Under the pieces are notes generated by a model. That model saw nothing but the letters and a program-made list of their open reading frames with translations, was not told the origin of the DNA and made no database searches. A program made the translations under genes and the position numbers. Of a DNA stretch of 64,000 nucleotides, positions 25,566 through 33,860 are shown piece after piece. The stretch covers positions 1 through 64,000 of the forward strand of contig JAXMBI010000007.1 in assembly GCA_046349955.1 (NCBI GenBank). The letters run 5' to 3'. This DNA comes from JBGAPH01 sp046349955. GTDB lineage: Bacteria > Planctomycetota > Planctomycetia > Pirellulales > JBGAPH01. How positions within the stretch are numbered: the stretch's first letter is position 1; each line of letters starts with the position of its first letter.

Positions 25566-27095
25566 CTAAATCGCCACCCCTTGCAGCATCGCCACGCGGT
25601 TGATGGCGTTGAGAAACGCCCGGCCGCTGGCCTCGACGCTGTCGGTCGAGACGCCCAGTCCGCGATAGGTGCGGCCTTGATGCTCGACCTCGACGGTCAC
25701 TTCGGCCTGCGCGTCCTTGCCGACCGTGACGCTGTGGACCTGGAAATCCTTGCAGACCACGCTCACGCCGGTCAGCTTTTCGATCGCCAGGAAGATCGCG
25801 TCGATCGGGCCGTCGCCGCATTCCATTTCGGTGCGCAGCTCCTGCGCGCCGTGCCGCAGGCAGAGCTCGACGCGCGGCGTTGTGCCGGTGCCGGAGGCCA
25901 CTTGGTAGGAGACCAGGGCCCAGGTTTCGGGGGCCTCGCGGATCTGCTGATCCATGAGCGCGATCAGGTCGGCGTCGTACACTTCCTTCTTCTTGTCGGC
26001 GAGCTGCTTGAACTCCTGGAACACCGTTTGAAGCTGCTCAGGCGTGAGCTCGTAGCCGAGCGCCTTGGCGCGGTCGGCCAGGGCGGCGCGGCCGCTGTGC
26101 TTGCCGAGCACCAGGTCGGTCTTGTTGAAGCCCACGTCCTCGGGCCGCATGATCTCGTAGGTGCGGCGCTCCTTGAGCATGCCGTCTTGATGGATGCCTG
26201 ACTCGTGGGCGAAGGCGTTGCGCCCCACGATCGCCTTGTGCCGGGGGACGTGTAGGCTGGTGATCTTGGCCAGCAGCCGGCTGGTGGGCACGAGGCGGCG
26301 GCTCACAATGTTGGTGTCGGCCTGGTAGAAGTCGGCCCGCGTGCGGAGCGCCATCACCACCTCTTCGAGCGAGGCGTTGCCGGCCCGCTCGCCGATGCCG
26401 TTGATCGTGCATTCAATCTGCCCCGCGCCATTGACCACGCCGGCCAGGCTGTTGGCCACGGCCATGCCCAGGTCGTCGTGGCAGTGAGTGCTGATCACGG
26501 CCTTGCCGATGTTGGGCACGCGCTCGCGAAGCGTGCGAATGACCTGGCCGTAGAGTTCCGGCGTGGCATAGCCGACCGTGTCGGGGATGTTGACCGTGGT
26601 GGCGCCGGCGTCGATGGCTGCTTCGACTACTTGGCAGAGGAAGTCGATCTCGGTGCGGGCAGCGTCCTCGGGGGAGAACTCCACGTCGTCGGTGTGCTGA
26701 CAAGCCCGCCGCACGCCGGCCACGGCGCGGCGGAGGATTTCGTCTTTATCCATCCGCAGCTTGAACTCGCGGTGGATGGCGCTCGTGGCCAGGAACACAT
26801 GGATGCGGCCGCGCGCGGCATCCGCCAGGGCCTCGCCGGCGCGGTCGATGTCGCCGTCGCTGCAGCGGGCCAGGCCGCAGATCACTGGGCCACGAACTTC
26901 GCGGGCGATGGCCTGCACCGCTTCGAAGTCGCCCTGCGACGAGATCGGAAAGCCGGCTTCGATGATGTCGACGCCGAGCTCGGCCAGGGCATGAGCCAGT
27001 TCCAGCTTCTCCGGCTGGTTCATGCTGGCCCCGGGCGATTGCTCGCCATCGCGGAGCGTGGTGTCGAAGATCTTGATGTTGCGTACGGCCGTCAT
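25566..27095 (-). CDS. leuA: 2-isopropylmalate synthase
   Basis: 509 residues. It catalyses the first step of leucine synthesis (2-oxoisovalerate plus acetyl-CoA gives 2-isopropylmalate). The TIM barrel opens with IKIFDTTLRDGEQSPGASM (metal Asp and catalytic Arg), followed by the ISTHCHDDLGMAVANS strand with the HxH metal pair, then NGIGERAGNASLEEV. After the linker AHESGIHQDGMLKERRTYEI comes the regulatory LeuA dimer domain (about 385-509), the feedback site for leucine. The leader on the same strand (27283-27414) is a leucine attenuator. AGGA lies upstream of the ATG. The domains match the short LeuA family (about 510-520). Confidence 0.96.
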   Translation of the reverse strand: MTAVRNIKIFDTTLRDGEQSPGASMNQPEKLELAHALAELGVDIIEAGFPISSQGDFEAVQAIAREVRGPVICGLARCSDGDIDRAGEALADAARGRIHVFLATSAIHREFKLRMDKDEILRRAVAGVRRACQHTDDVEFSPEDAARTEIDFLCQVVEAAIDAGATTVNIPDTVGYATPELYGQVIRTLRERVPNIGKAVISTHCHDDLGMAVANSLAGVVNGAGQIECTINGIGERAGNASLEEVVMALRTRADFYQADTNIVSRRLVPTSRLLAKITSLHVPRHKAIVGRNAFAHESGIHQDGMLKERRTYEIMRPEDVGFNKTDLVLGKHSGRAALADRAKALGYELTPEQLQTVFQEFKQLADKKKEVYDADLIALMDQQIREAPETWALVSYQVASGTGTTPRVELCLRHGAQELRTEMECGDGPIDAIFLAIEKLTGVSVVCKDFQVHSVTVGKDAQAEVTVEVEHQGRTYRGLGVSTDSVEASGRAFLNAINRVAMLQGVAI

Positions 27096-27151
27096 GGGAA
27101 GGGTTCCTACAAGAGCGAATGCGATGGGTGATTGTGCATGCTGCCGAACTA

Positions 27152-27171
27152 GGCCGACTCTCAGGTCGGCC
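27152..27171. repeat. perfect hairpin between leuA and its attenuator
   Basis: GGCCGAC, a six-base loop and GTCGGCC form a perfect seven-base-pair stem about 57 bases upstream of the leuA start. There is no T-run, so it is not a terminator; it may be a structural part of the leader RNA. Confidence 0.5.
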
Positions 27172-27282
27172 CGGGCAACAACAATCGCGCCCTCGCCGGG
27201 CCACGGCCCCGGCAGACCCCCAACCGCATGTTTCGCTTGCCAGACATGCTTGCCGCCAAAGTGAAAACGAACTCCACCAACG

Positions 27283-27315
27283 AAAAAACCCTGGGCCGTC
27301 GCTCGGCTCAGGGTT
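27283..27315 (-). terminator. leuA attenuator terminator
   Basis: On the minus strand AACCCTGAGCC, a seven-base loop and GGCCCAGGGTT form an eleven-pair stem with one mismatch, followed immediately by a run of six T. It lies 40 bases beyond the leader-peptide stop codon, where an attenuator terminator should be. Its 5' arm can instead pair with the antiterminator strand at 27351-27359. Confidence 0.85.
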
Positions 27316-27359
27316 CTTGTGCTGTCATCATTCGCCCGTGCGAACTTGCGAACCCTAAG
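27307..27359 (-). promoter_or_regulatory. antiterminator arms of the leuA attenuator
   Basis: The minus-strand sequence CTTAGGGTT (27351-27359) can pair over nine bases with AACCCTGAG (27307-27315), the 5' arm of the terminator, with one G-U pair. The leader stop codon lies inside the antiterminator strand, so a ribosome finishing the leader would block it and let the terminator form. A ribosome stalled on leucine codons would leave it free. A weaker alternative pairing (GAACC at 27387-27391 with GGTTC at 27350-27354) would fit the classical 1:2 helix. Confidence 0.75.
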
Positions 27360-27414
27360 CCTGGCCCCTCGAGAGGGACAAGAGCAGGTTCAGTCGCAAG
27401 GACAGGAGCGTCAT
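27355..27414 (-). CDS. leucine-rich leader peptide of leuA attenuator
   Basis: A 19-residue open frame, MTLLSLRLNLLLSLSRGQA, ending in TAG. Eight of the 19 residues are leucine, including a run of three, read by CTC, CTG and TTG codons. It begins about 49 bases downstream of a strong sigma-70-like promoter and is followed by an antiterminator/terminator pair and then leuA. This is the layout of a classical leucine attenuator, where slow translation under leucine starvation allows read-through into leuA. No strong Shine-Dalgarno is visible before the ATG, which is common in this phylum. It is named here by function only. Confidence 0.8.
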   Translation of the reverse strand: MTLLSLRLNLLLSLSRGQA

Positions 27415-27469
27415 GGAAAGGTGTATCGGGCGTGCGCAGGCCCAAACTCCAGGCAGGGCCAGTTAGGGA

Positions 27470-27498
27470 ATCCTAGCCTGGGGAATGGACTGGGTCAA
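27470..27498 (-). promoter_or_regulatory. probable sigma-70-type promoter of the leuA leader
   Basis: TTGACC at -35 (27493-27498), a 17-base spacer and TAGGAT at -10 (27470-27475) on the minus strand. The expected start near 27463 gives a leader of about 49 bases before the leader peptide. Confidence 0.65.
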
Positions 27499-27530
27499 GG
27501 TTGCCGGGGGGTGGCGAACCCCGCTCTAGG

Positions 27531-27596
27531 ACAGCCAGCTTACGCTGGCCGCTCGCCATTCGCGCTTCTGGCGAGCGGCCGGCGTAAGCCGGCTGT
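27531..27596. repeat. long imperfect hairpin (28-bp arms)
   Basis: ACAGCCAGCTTACGCTGGCC and on to 27558 pairs with its inverted copy at 27569-27596 with only two mismatches, around a ten-base loop. A partial third copy (CGGCCAGCTTACGCTGGGCC and following) lies at 27637-27662. It sits between the divergent promoters of leuA and the HEAT-repeat gene. Confidence 0.75.
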
Positions 27597-27764
27597 TCGA
27601 TCCGCGCGGTCGAGCGAAGGTGGATTTCCAATCGGCCAGCTTACGCTGGGCCGCTCGCCGGAAACGCTATGCGCGGGCTTTGGCTTCGGTTGCGAACCGC
27701 GTCAGCCCGGTCGTACAATACCGCGGTCACTTCCCCGGCATATTCCCACCTGGAACGTTCTCCC

Positions 27765-28925
27765 ATGCATTGGGCTCGCACTCTTGGCGTGCTGGCGATC
27801 ATCGGCTGCGCTGCGTCCGCGACGGCCGAAACCTTGGAATCGGGTCTCACGGCCATCCGCAGCGTCGACCGACTCGGCAAGGGGCACGAGCAGGCGGTGA
27901 CCGCCGCCGCGCAGCTCAGCAAGCTCGGGCCCGAGAAGCTGCCGGAGCTGCTGGCCGGGATGAACGGCGCGAACCCGCTGGCCACCAATTGGCTCCGCGG
28001 GGTGGTCGACGCCGTGGCCGACCGCGCGATCCGCAGCGGCGGCAAGCTGCCGCAAGACGGCCTCGAGGCATTCCTGCGCGACCAGGCGAACGCACCCCGG
28101 GCGCGGCGCCTGGCCTTCGAGTGGCTGCTCGTGGCGGAGCCCAAGGCCGGCGAGCGGCTGATCCCGCAAATGCTCGACGACTCGAGCGTGGAGCTGCGGC
28201 GCGAGGCCGTGGTCTGGGCCATTGGTCAGGCCGAGCAAGCCGAGAACGCCAAGGCCCCCGCGGCCGACGTGCTGGCCGCGTACCAGCGGGCCTTCGCCGC
28301 TGCCCGCGACCTCGACCAGATCAAGCAGCTTTCCGCCAAGCTCGAAAAGCTGGGCGCCAAGCCCGACTTGCCCAAGCATATGGGCTTCCTCACGACGTGG
28401 CGGCTCATCGGCCCCTTCGACAACTCAGGCAAGAAAGGCTTTCCGATCGCCTATCCGCCTGAGGTCGAGGAGTTCTCGGCCGACGCCGAGTACACCGGCA
28501 AAGCTGACAAGAAGCTTCGCTGGGTCGAGCATACGACGGCCGACGCCTATGGCATGGTCGACTTGAACAAAGCGCTCGGCAAGGAGCCGGGGGCGATTGC
28601 CTACGCCCGGGCTGAATTCGAATCAGCCGACGCGCGGCCGGTCGAACTGCGTTTGGGGTGCATCAACGCCACGAAGATTTGGCTCAATGGCCAACCGGTG
28701 AACATCCACGACGTGTACCACTCCGGCACCGATGTCGACCAGTATGTCGAGCCCGTCGCGCTCGAGCGGGGCAAGAACGTGATTCTGATCAAGGTCGCCC
28801 AGAACGAGCAGACCGAGGATTGGGCGCAAGACTGGGCGTTCCAACTCCGCATTTGTGACCCGGTCGGAACCGCGGTCGCGCCCGTTGCAGCTTCCACCAA
28901 ACCCGATGGCTCCACGGGCCGCTAG
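27765..28925 (+). CDS. exported protein with HEAT-like repeats and C-terminal carbohydrate-binding-like domain
   Basis: 386 residues. The start at MHWARTLGVLAIIGCAASATA gives a signal peptide cleaved near ATA-ET. About 20-200 is a helical repeat region (HEAT-like, e.g. LVAEPKAGERLIPQMLDDSSVELRREAVVWAIGQ). A middle segment begins FLTTWRLIGPFDN, a phrase common in planctomycetal exported proteins. A beta-sandwich end (about 290-375) has LRLGCINATKIWLNGQPVN and LERGKNVILIKVAQ, as in galactose-binding-like domains of glycoside hydrolases. The gene lies 55 bp upstream of the PQQ-propeller gene, with which it may act on polysaccharides. No catalytic motif is seen. Confidence 0.65.
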   Translation: MHWARTLGVLAIIGCAASATAETLESGLTAIRSVDRLGKGHEQAVTAAAQLSKLGPEKLPELLAGMNGANPLATNWLRGVVDAVADRAIRSGGKLPQDGLEAFLRDQANAPRARRLAFEWLLVAEPKAGERLIPQMLDDSSVELRREAVVWAIGQAEQAENAKAPAADVLAAYQRAFAAARDLDQIKQLSAKLEKLGAKPDLPKHMGFLTTWRLIGPFDNSGKKGFPIAYPPEVEEFSADAEYTGKADKKLRWVEHTTADAYGMVDLNKALGKEPGAIAYARAEFESADARPVELRLGCINATKIWLNGQPVNIHDVYHSGTDVDQYVEPVALERGKNVILIKVAQNEQTEDWAQDWAFQLRICDPVGTAVAPVAASTKPDGSTGR

Positions 28926-28980
28926 CGTTCGCTTAATCCGCGGCAACTCACTTTCGCTTTCCCTCACGGACAACTTCCTC

Positions 28981-30204
28981 ATGCGTGCTGCGTTTCGTCC
29001 GGCCTTGGCCTGGAGCTGGGTGCTGTTGGCCGTCTGCTCGGCGTCGGGCGCTGATTGGCTCCACTTCCGCGGCACCGACAACAACGGCATCGCCGCCGGC
29101 GACCAGTTGCCGACCGAGTGGAGCGCCGAAAAGAACGTCGCCTGGAAGGCGCCGCTCGTGGGGCGCGGCTGTTCGAGCCCGATCGTGGTCGGCGACCTCG
29201 TGATCGTCACCAGTTCGAGCGGCGCCAAGCAAGACCGCCTGCACGTATTGGCGTTCGACGCCGAAACGGGGGAGCGGCGTTGGGAACGGCAGTTCTGGGC
29301 CACCGGCCACACGCTGTGCCACGAGTTCAGCTCCGTGGCAGCCCCCAGCCCGGCGAGCGACGGCCAGCGGATCTACGCCTTTTATTCGTCGAACGACGTC
29401 GCCTGCCTGGACCTCGAAGGCAACCTGCTCTGGTTCCGCGGCCTGACCTATGACTATCCGGACGCGGCCAACGACGTGGGCATGAGCTCGTCGCCGGTCG
29501 TGGTCGGAGACACGGTCGTCGTGCAGGCCGAGAATTTCGGCGACAGCTTTGCCGCTGGGCTCGACGCCAAGACGGGCGAGACCCGCTGGCGGCTGCCACG
29601 AGACCGCGAGTACATGTGGGCGTCGCCCACCATTCTGCGGGCGGCCAACCGCGCCGACGACAGCGTGCTGATGCAATCGGCCAATCACTTCACGGCCGTC
29701 GACCCGCACTCGGGCCGCGTGAAGTGGGATCTGGAAACCCGCTGCGCCGGCATCGCCTCGGCCGTGGCCGAACAAGGCGTTGTGTATTTGCCGTCCGGGG
29801 GCGTGGTGGCGCTGCAGGCCAGCGAAAGTACAGGAGCTCCGGCCGAGCTTTGGAAGGCCGAAGACATTCAGCCGAGCAACGCGAGCCTCGTCATTCACTT
29901 GGGCAAGCTCTACGCGATCAACCGCGCCGGCGTCCTCACTTGTGCGAACGCGCAAAACGGTGAGATTCTGTGGCGGCTGCGGCTGGAAGGAAGCTTCTGG
30001 GCCACGCCGGTCGTGGCCGGCGACTATCTCTACATTCCCAACGACGCTGGCGTCTGCCAGGTGGTGAAGCTCGGGGAGAAGGGGGAGATCGTCGCCAAGA
30101 ATCCGCTGGGCGAGCAACTCTTGGCCACGCCTGCCATCGCCGGCAACGCTCTGTACCTGCGGAGCGACGCCCATCTCTGGAAGATCGCCGAGCAAGGCAA
30201 GTAG
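28981..30204 (+). CDS. exported PQQ-like beta-propeller protein
   Basis: 407 residues. A signal peptide ends near CSASGADW, then DWLHFRGTDNNGIA begins a propeller of seven or eight blades. The family repeat pattern (V-x-W-x-x-x-G-x-x-x-x-x-P-x-V/I-x-x-D/G-x-V/I) recurs: SPIVVGDLVIVTSS, ASDGQRIYAFYSSND, SPVVVGDTVVVQ and TPVVAGDYLYIPND, with DAETGERRW and DAKTGETRW phrases. Planctomycetes encode many such secreted propellers, mostly scaffolds without PQQ. Catalysis is not indicated by any residue I can see. It sits between the HEAT-repeat gene and aroA, which starts 29 bp later. Confidence 0.82.
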   Translation: MRAAFRPALAWSWVLLAVCSASGADWLHFRGTDNNGIAAGDQLPTEWSAEKNVAWKAPLVGRGCSSPIVVGDLVIVTSSSGAKQDRLHVLAFDAETGERRWERQFWATGHTLCHEFSSVAAPSPASDGQRIYAFYSSNDVACLDLEGNLLWFRGLTYDYPDAANDVGMSSSPVVVGDTVVVQAENFGDSFAAGLDAKTGETRWRLPRDREYMWASPTILRAANRADDSVLMQSANHFTAVDPHSGRVKWDLETRCAGIASAVAEQGVVYLPSGGVVALQASESTGAPAELWKAEDIQPSNASLVIHLGKLYAINRAGVLTCANAQNGEILWRLRLEGSFWATPVVAGDYLYIPNDAGVCQVVKLGEKGEIVAKNPLGEQLLATPAIAGNALYLRSDAHLWKIAEQGK

Positions 30205-30233
30205 CCCCGCGGCGCGAAAGGAACTTCTGGGCG

Positions 30234-31541
30234 GTGGCCGATACGCACCCTTCCGACAGCATCATCCTCGAGCCGAGCGGCCCCGTGCGGGCCACGGTGC
30301 GGCCGCCAGGTTCGAAGAGCATCACCAACCGCGCGCTCGCCTGCGCGGCGCTCGCCCGCGGACCGAGCGCGCTCACCGGCGTGCTCGACAGCGAAGACAC
30401 CCAGGTGATGCTCGAGGGGCTGCGCAAGCTGGGCCTCGAACTCACCCACGATGCAGCCCGCTGCGAAGTGCGCATCGTCGGCTGCGACGGCAAACTGCCG
30501 GCCGCGGGCGCTGACCTGTTCGTGGGCAACTCCGGCACCACGGTTCGGTTTCTGACGGCGCTCGTGGCGCTCGGGCACGGCCGTTTTCGTCTCGACGGCG
30601 TTCCCCGCATGCGGGAGCGGCCGATCGCCGATCTGCTCGAGGCGCTCAATGCCCTCGGCGTGTCGGCCCGCAGCGAAACAGGCAATGGCTGCCCGCCCGT
30701 GGTGGTCGACGCGGCGGGCCTCGCCGGCGGCAAGGCCTGCATCCGCGGCGACGTTTCGAGCCAGTTCCTCAGCGGCCTGCTGCTGGCGTCCCCCTACGCC
30801 GCCGCGCCGCTCGAGATCGAGGTCGCCGGAGAGCTCGTGTCGGTTCCCTACGTTGAGATGACGCTCGCGGTGATGCGGGCCTTCGGCGCCATGATCGAAG
30901 CGGACGCGGCGCCCCCAGCGTTCCGCGTGTCGAACCAAGCTCGTTATGTGGGGCGGAGCTACGACATCGAGCCCGACGCCTCGGCCGCCAGCTACTTCTT
31001 CGGCGCCGCGGCGGTGACGGGCGGCGATGTGACGGTGCAGGGCCTGAGCCGCTCCAGTCTCCAAGGGGACGTAGGGTTCTGCGACTGCCTCGAGCGGATG
31101 GGCTGCGAGATTCACTGGCAGCCGAACAGCATCCGCGTGGTCGGGCACGGTCCGTTGCGTGGGATCGACGTCGACATGAATGCGATCAGCGACACTGCGC
31201 AAACGCTGGCGGTGGTCGCGCTCTTCGCCGCGGGACCGACGACGATCCGGGGCGTGGCCCACATTCGCCACAAAGAGACCGACCGCATCGGCGATCTGGC
31301 CCGCGAGCTGCGCAAGCTAGGGGCCGACGTTGAAGAATTCAACGACGGTCTGCGGATCACGCCGCGCTCCTTGCACGCCGCGGCGCTCGACACGTATCGC
31401 GATCATCGCATGGCGATGAGCTTCGCGCTCGCGGGGCTGCGCTTGCCTGGCGTCGAGATTCGCGACCCTGGCTGCGTGGCCAAAACGTACCCGCGGTTCT
31501 TCGACGATCTCTGCGCCGCGATGCGCGGAGAATCGAATTGA
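30234..31541 (+). CDS. aroA: 3-phosphoshikimate 1-carboxyvinyltransferase (EPSP synthase)
   Basis: 435 residues, normal for AroA (E. coli 427). It joins PEP to shikimate-3-phosphate in the chorismate pathway. Signature pieces: RPPGSKSITNRALACAALARG (substrate loop), FVGNSGTTVRFLTALVA, RGDVSSQFLSGLLLASPYA and HIRHKETDRIGDLARELRKLGA, then DTYRDHRMAMSFALAGLRLPG. The start is GTG, 29 bases after the propeller gene and preceded by AAAGGAAC. The gene is not in an aro cluster; it may be read through from the propeller gene. Confidence 0.95.
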   Translation: MADTHPSDSIILEPSGPVRATVRPPGSKSITNRALACAALARGPSALTGVLDSEDTQVMLEGLRKLGLELTHDAARCEVRIVGCDGKLPAAGADLFVGNSGTTVRFLTALVALGHGRFRLDGVPRMRERPIADLLEALNALGVSARSETGNGCPPVVVDAAGLAGGKACIRGDVSSQFLSGLLLASPYAAAPLEIEVAGELVSVPYVEMTLAVMRAFGAMIEADAAPPAFRVSNQARYVGRSYDIEPDASAASYFFGAAAVTGGDVTVQGLSRSSLQGDVGFCDCLERMGCEIHWQPNSIRVVGHGPLRGIDVDMNAISDTAQTLAVVALFAAGPTTIRGVAHIRHKETDRIGDLARELRKLGADVEEFNDGLRITPRSLHAAALDTYRDHRMAMSFALAGLRLPGVEIRDPGCVAKTYPRFFDDLCAAMRGESN

Positions 31542-31566
31542 ACCGAGGTGCGCCGGACCACCGCAC

Positions 31567-31788
31567 CTACTGAGGGGTGCGAATCTGATCGGCCGTTTGC
31601 AAGAGTTGCTCGGCCCGTTCCAGGATGTGTGTGTGGGGATTGACCAGGGTGCGCGCGGCTGGATCACGTGCCTGCAAGCTGCCCCCGCAATGCTGACACA
31701 CGACCACGCGCCCCAAGTATTCCACCCGGATCTGCAGGGAACGCCCACAGGTGGGGCATTCCTGGAAGTAATACGTGCCTGTTGCCAC
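31567..31788 (-). CDS. small zinc-ribbon protein
   Basis: 73 residues from a GTG with AAGGAG eight bases upstream, an excellent ribosome-binding site that decides the start. It has FQECPTCGRSL (CPxCG) and VVVCQHCGGSL (CxxCG), a compact zinc ribbon, then a helical tail with ERAEQLLQTADQIRT. No family name recognised. It faces aroA tail-to-tail with 25 bp between stops. Zinc-ribbon peptides of this size in planctomycetes often sit in larger regulatory or DNA-binding modules, but nothing shows that here. Confidence 0.7.
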   Translation of the reverse strand: MATGTYYFQECPTCGRSLQIRVEYLGRVVVCQHCGGSLQARDPAARTLVNPHTHILERAEQLLQTADQIRTPQ

Positions 31789-32267
31789 TACGGCATCTCC
31801 TTCTACCGGACGGCCTTGCCCGCTTCTGACGGCAACGCCCGCATCGTAAACGATCCGACGGGGGGATTCAATGACTCGCTGGTCGCTCTTCGACCCGGAG
31901 TTTTGCCGCTGGGGCCACACTTCCCGCACCATCACAACCCTAGCTCGAGAGGGGGCCTGAGGCCCGTTCCAGCCGCTGCACATCGAAGCTGCGGCCCGTA
32001 GTGGAAAAATCGTGCCAAACCCGACGAAAGCCTTGTTCAGATTTGCCGGGAACCGGGGGCCGGGAAGCCGCCGATAAACGTCTTCGTCTACCCTTGCTCG
32101 GTCCTATGCTTGAAATGGGCCCCCGGCCCCCTTTGGCCGGAAATTCCGAGCAGTTGGCCCAGTTGCACGAACCTTGCGCAAAGCGGGATGAGTTTATGTT
32201 CACCCCCTGCCTGGGGAGCCGCACGATCGCTTCCGATCGCACCTTCGCGCCCCGTGATACTACGGAA

Positions 32268-32927
32268 GTGCCCGTTGGAAGGTGCGGGGTTCGGAGGAGC
32301 TTTCTGGCAGCTTTCTCCCTCGTAATGATTGGTGCAACAACCACTTTCGCCGCGCCGGCTGCCAAGCACCCGGAATGGAAAACGGTGGAGCTGGCCACCA
32401 AAAAGGCGCTCGCCAAGCGCCCCGGCTACGAACCCCAGGACGTGCTCTCGCAAAGCGACCTCAAGAACGTCGTGTCCGCCCTATCCAAGCTCGGCTGGAA
32501 GCTCCCCGACGGCAAAGGCCTGGTCGAGGAGACGCTACCCGACGACGACATCCTGATCTCGGTGTTTCGGGGGAGCAAGAACGGCCTCGATTTCATGCGC
32601 GACTGCGAGCGGTTCGCGCTCGCTTACGATCGGCTCGACCGCCTCATTCGCTTGCCCGGCGGCGTGATGACGATCAAGAAGCTCATCAAGGGCCCCGACG
32701 GCTACAAGATGGTGCAGTACTTCACGGATACCGCCTATCGCGGCAACTGCATCGTCGACATCCTGCCCCGCGGCTACAACGGCGAGCTGCCCAGCTCCAA
32801 GGGGTTCAACGACCCGACGGGCAAGATCTACACCGAGAAGATGCTGCTGGCGGAGCTCAAGGAGCGCTACGAGCGGCAGTTTCCGCCGCCGAAGGCGGCG
32901 CGCACGGAAACGGTGTATCCGCGGTAG
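32268..32927 (+). CDS. exported protein of unknown function
   Basis: 219 residues from GTG; the start gives a signal peptide (RRSFLAAFSLVMIGATTTFA). An in-frame ATG at 32196 would add 24 residues. The mature protein is about 190 residues, mixed alpha/beta, with KTVELATKKALAKRPGYEPQDV, a short helix pair, then DILISVFRGSKNGLDFMRD, RLIRLPGGVMTIKKLIKGPDG and a basic C-terminal helix (ELKERYERQFPPPKA). No family recognised. It is convergent with the cyclophilin lipoprotein gene 15 bp away. Confidence 0.6.
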   Translation: MPVGRCGVRRSFLAAFSLVMIGATTTFAAPAAKHPEWKTVELATKKALAKRPGYEPQDVLSQSDLKNVVSALSKLGWKLPDGKGLVEETLPDDDILISVFRGSKNGLDFMRDCERFALAYDRLDRLIRLPGGVMTIKKLIKGPDGYKMVQYFTDTAYRGNCIVDILPRGYNGELPSSKGFNDPTGKIYTEKMLLAELKERYERQFPPPKAARTETVYPR

Positions 32928-32942
32928 ACTGCGCCACGGAAA

Positions 32943-33593
32943 TCAGCGAACGCGCGTCACCCGCTCGATGACCACGGCCTGCTGCGGCACGCTCGGCAGC
33001 TCGCCCTGCGGCGCCGCCGGCAGGGCGGCGATCTTGTCGAGCACCTCGAACCCCTCCACCACCTTGCCGAAGACGCAGTAGCCGTAATCAGCCGGTTCGC
33101 GTCCCTGATGGTCGAGCTGGGTGTTGTCGGCCAGATTGAAGAAGAACTGACAGGTGGTGCTGTCGATCACCTCGGGTGAGCGGGCGCAGGCGAGCGTGCC
33201 CCGCGTGTTCTTGAGGCCGTTGTCGGCCTCGTTGCGGATGGGGCGCTGGTCGGTCGCCTTTTCCGTCAGCGACTCGGTGTAGCCGCCGGCGGCGGCGATG
33301 AAGCCAGGCTCGACCTGGTGAAAGACGGTGCCCGCGTAGTGCCCGGCGTCCGCATATCCCAGAAAGTTGTTCACGCTAATCGGGGCGTTCTCGCCGTCGA
33401 GCTCCACCGTGATGGCCCCCTGGTTGGTGACCAACCGCAGCCGTGGGTGCAGCGTGTCGGGGGCCGGGGCCGAGGGAGGCGCAGAGCCGTCGCTCGCCGC
33501 CGCCTGGTCGCCGGTCGGCGCGGCCGCATCGCCGCCGCACCCAGCTGCCAAGAGCGCCAGGAACACACCGAGAGTCGAAAGGCTTCGGTTCAT
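32943..33593 (-). CDS. cyclophilin-type peptidyl-prolyl isomerase lipoprotein
   Basis: 216 residues. A lipoprotein signal (LGVFLALLAAGCGG) and a short Ser/Ala/Pro linker lead into a cyclophilin domain (about 55-210). Active-site features: RLVTNQGAITVELDGENAP, FHQVEPGFIAAAGGY, TRGTLACARSPEVIDSTTCQFFFNL and DYGYCVFGKVVEGFEVLDKI. The catalytic FHR is written FHQ, so the key arginine is replaced by glutamine. The protein probably folds or escorts secreted proteins in the periplasm. An overlapping GTG three bases upstream is the only alternative start. Confidence 0.87.
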   Translation of the reverse strand: MNRSLSTLGVFLALLAAGCGGDAAAPTGDQAAASDGSAPPSAPAPDTLHPRLRLVTNQGAITVELDGENAPISVNNFLGYADAGHYAGTVFHQVEPGFIAAAGGYTESLTEKATDQRPIRNEADNGLKNTRGTLACARSPEVIDSTTCQFFFNLADNTQLDHQGREPADYGYCVFGKVVEGFEVLDKIAALPAAPQGELPSVPQQAVVIERVTRVR

Positions 33594-33753
33594 CACGTTC
33601 GGTCTCCGTACCTCGCGTAAGAAACGCTGCGCTGGCGCGGGCGCCTTGGGGCGGAAACCCGCGCAGCGTGCAGGGGGCGTATGATGCCGATTTGCCCCGG
33701 CCGCCGCAACGGCGGTTCAGGTTTGCTAGCACGCGGGAAATGGGGCCAGCGAT

Positions 33754-33838
33754 GTAGGGTGGGTCAAGCGAAGCGCAGACCCACCACGCTGCCGCCTACG
33801 TGGATCCTGGTGGGTCTGCGCGCTTGACCCACCCTTAC
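33754..33838. repeat. REPIN-like inverted repeat with GTAGGGTGGG head
   Basis: GTAGGGTGGGTCAAGCGAAG and on to 33786 is matched by an inverted copy at 33808-33838 (TGGTGGGTCTGCGCGCTTGA then CCCACCCTTAC) with one short bulge. It fills the gap upstream of the cyclophilin gene and downstream of the ferredoxin gene (33594-33860), with no gene seen. Confidence 0.7.
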
Positions 33839-33860
33839 GAGCTGGACCCACCCGTACGGC

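Noticed and set aside
27152..27171. Hairpin upstream of leuA as a second terminator
   Set aside because: No T-run follows on either strand, so it is reported only as a structural hairpin.
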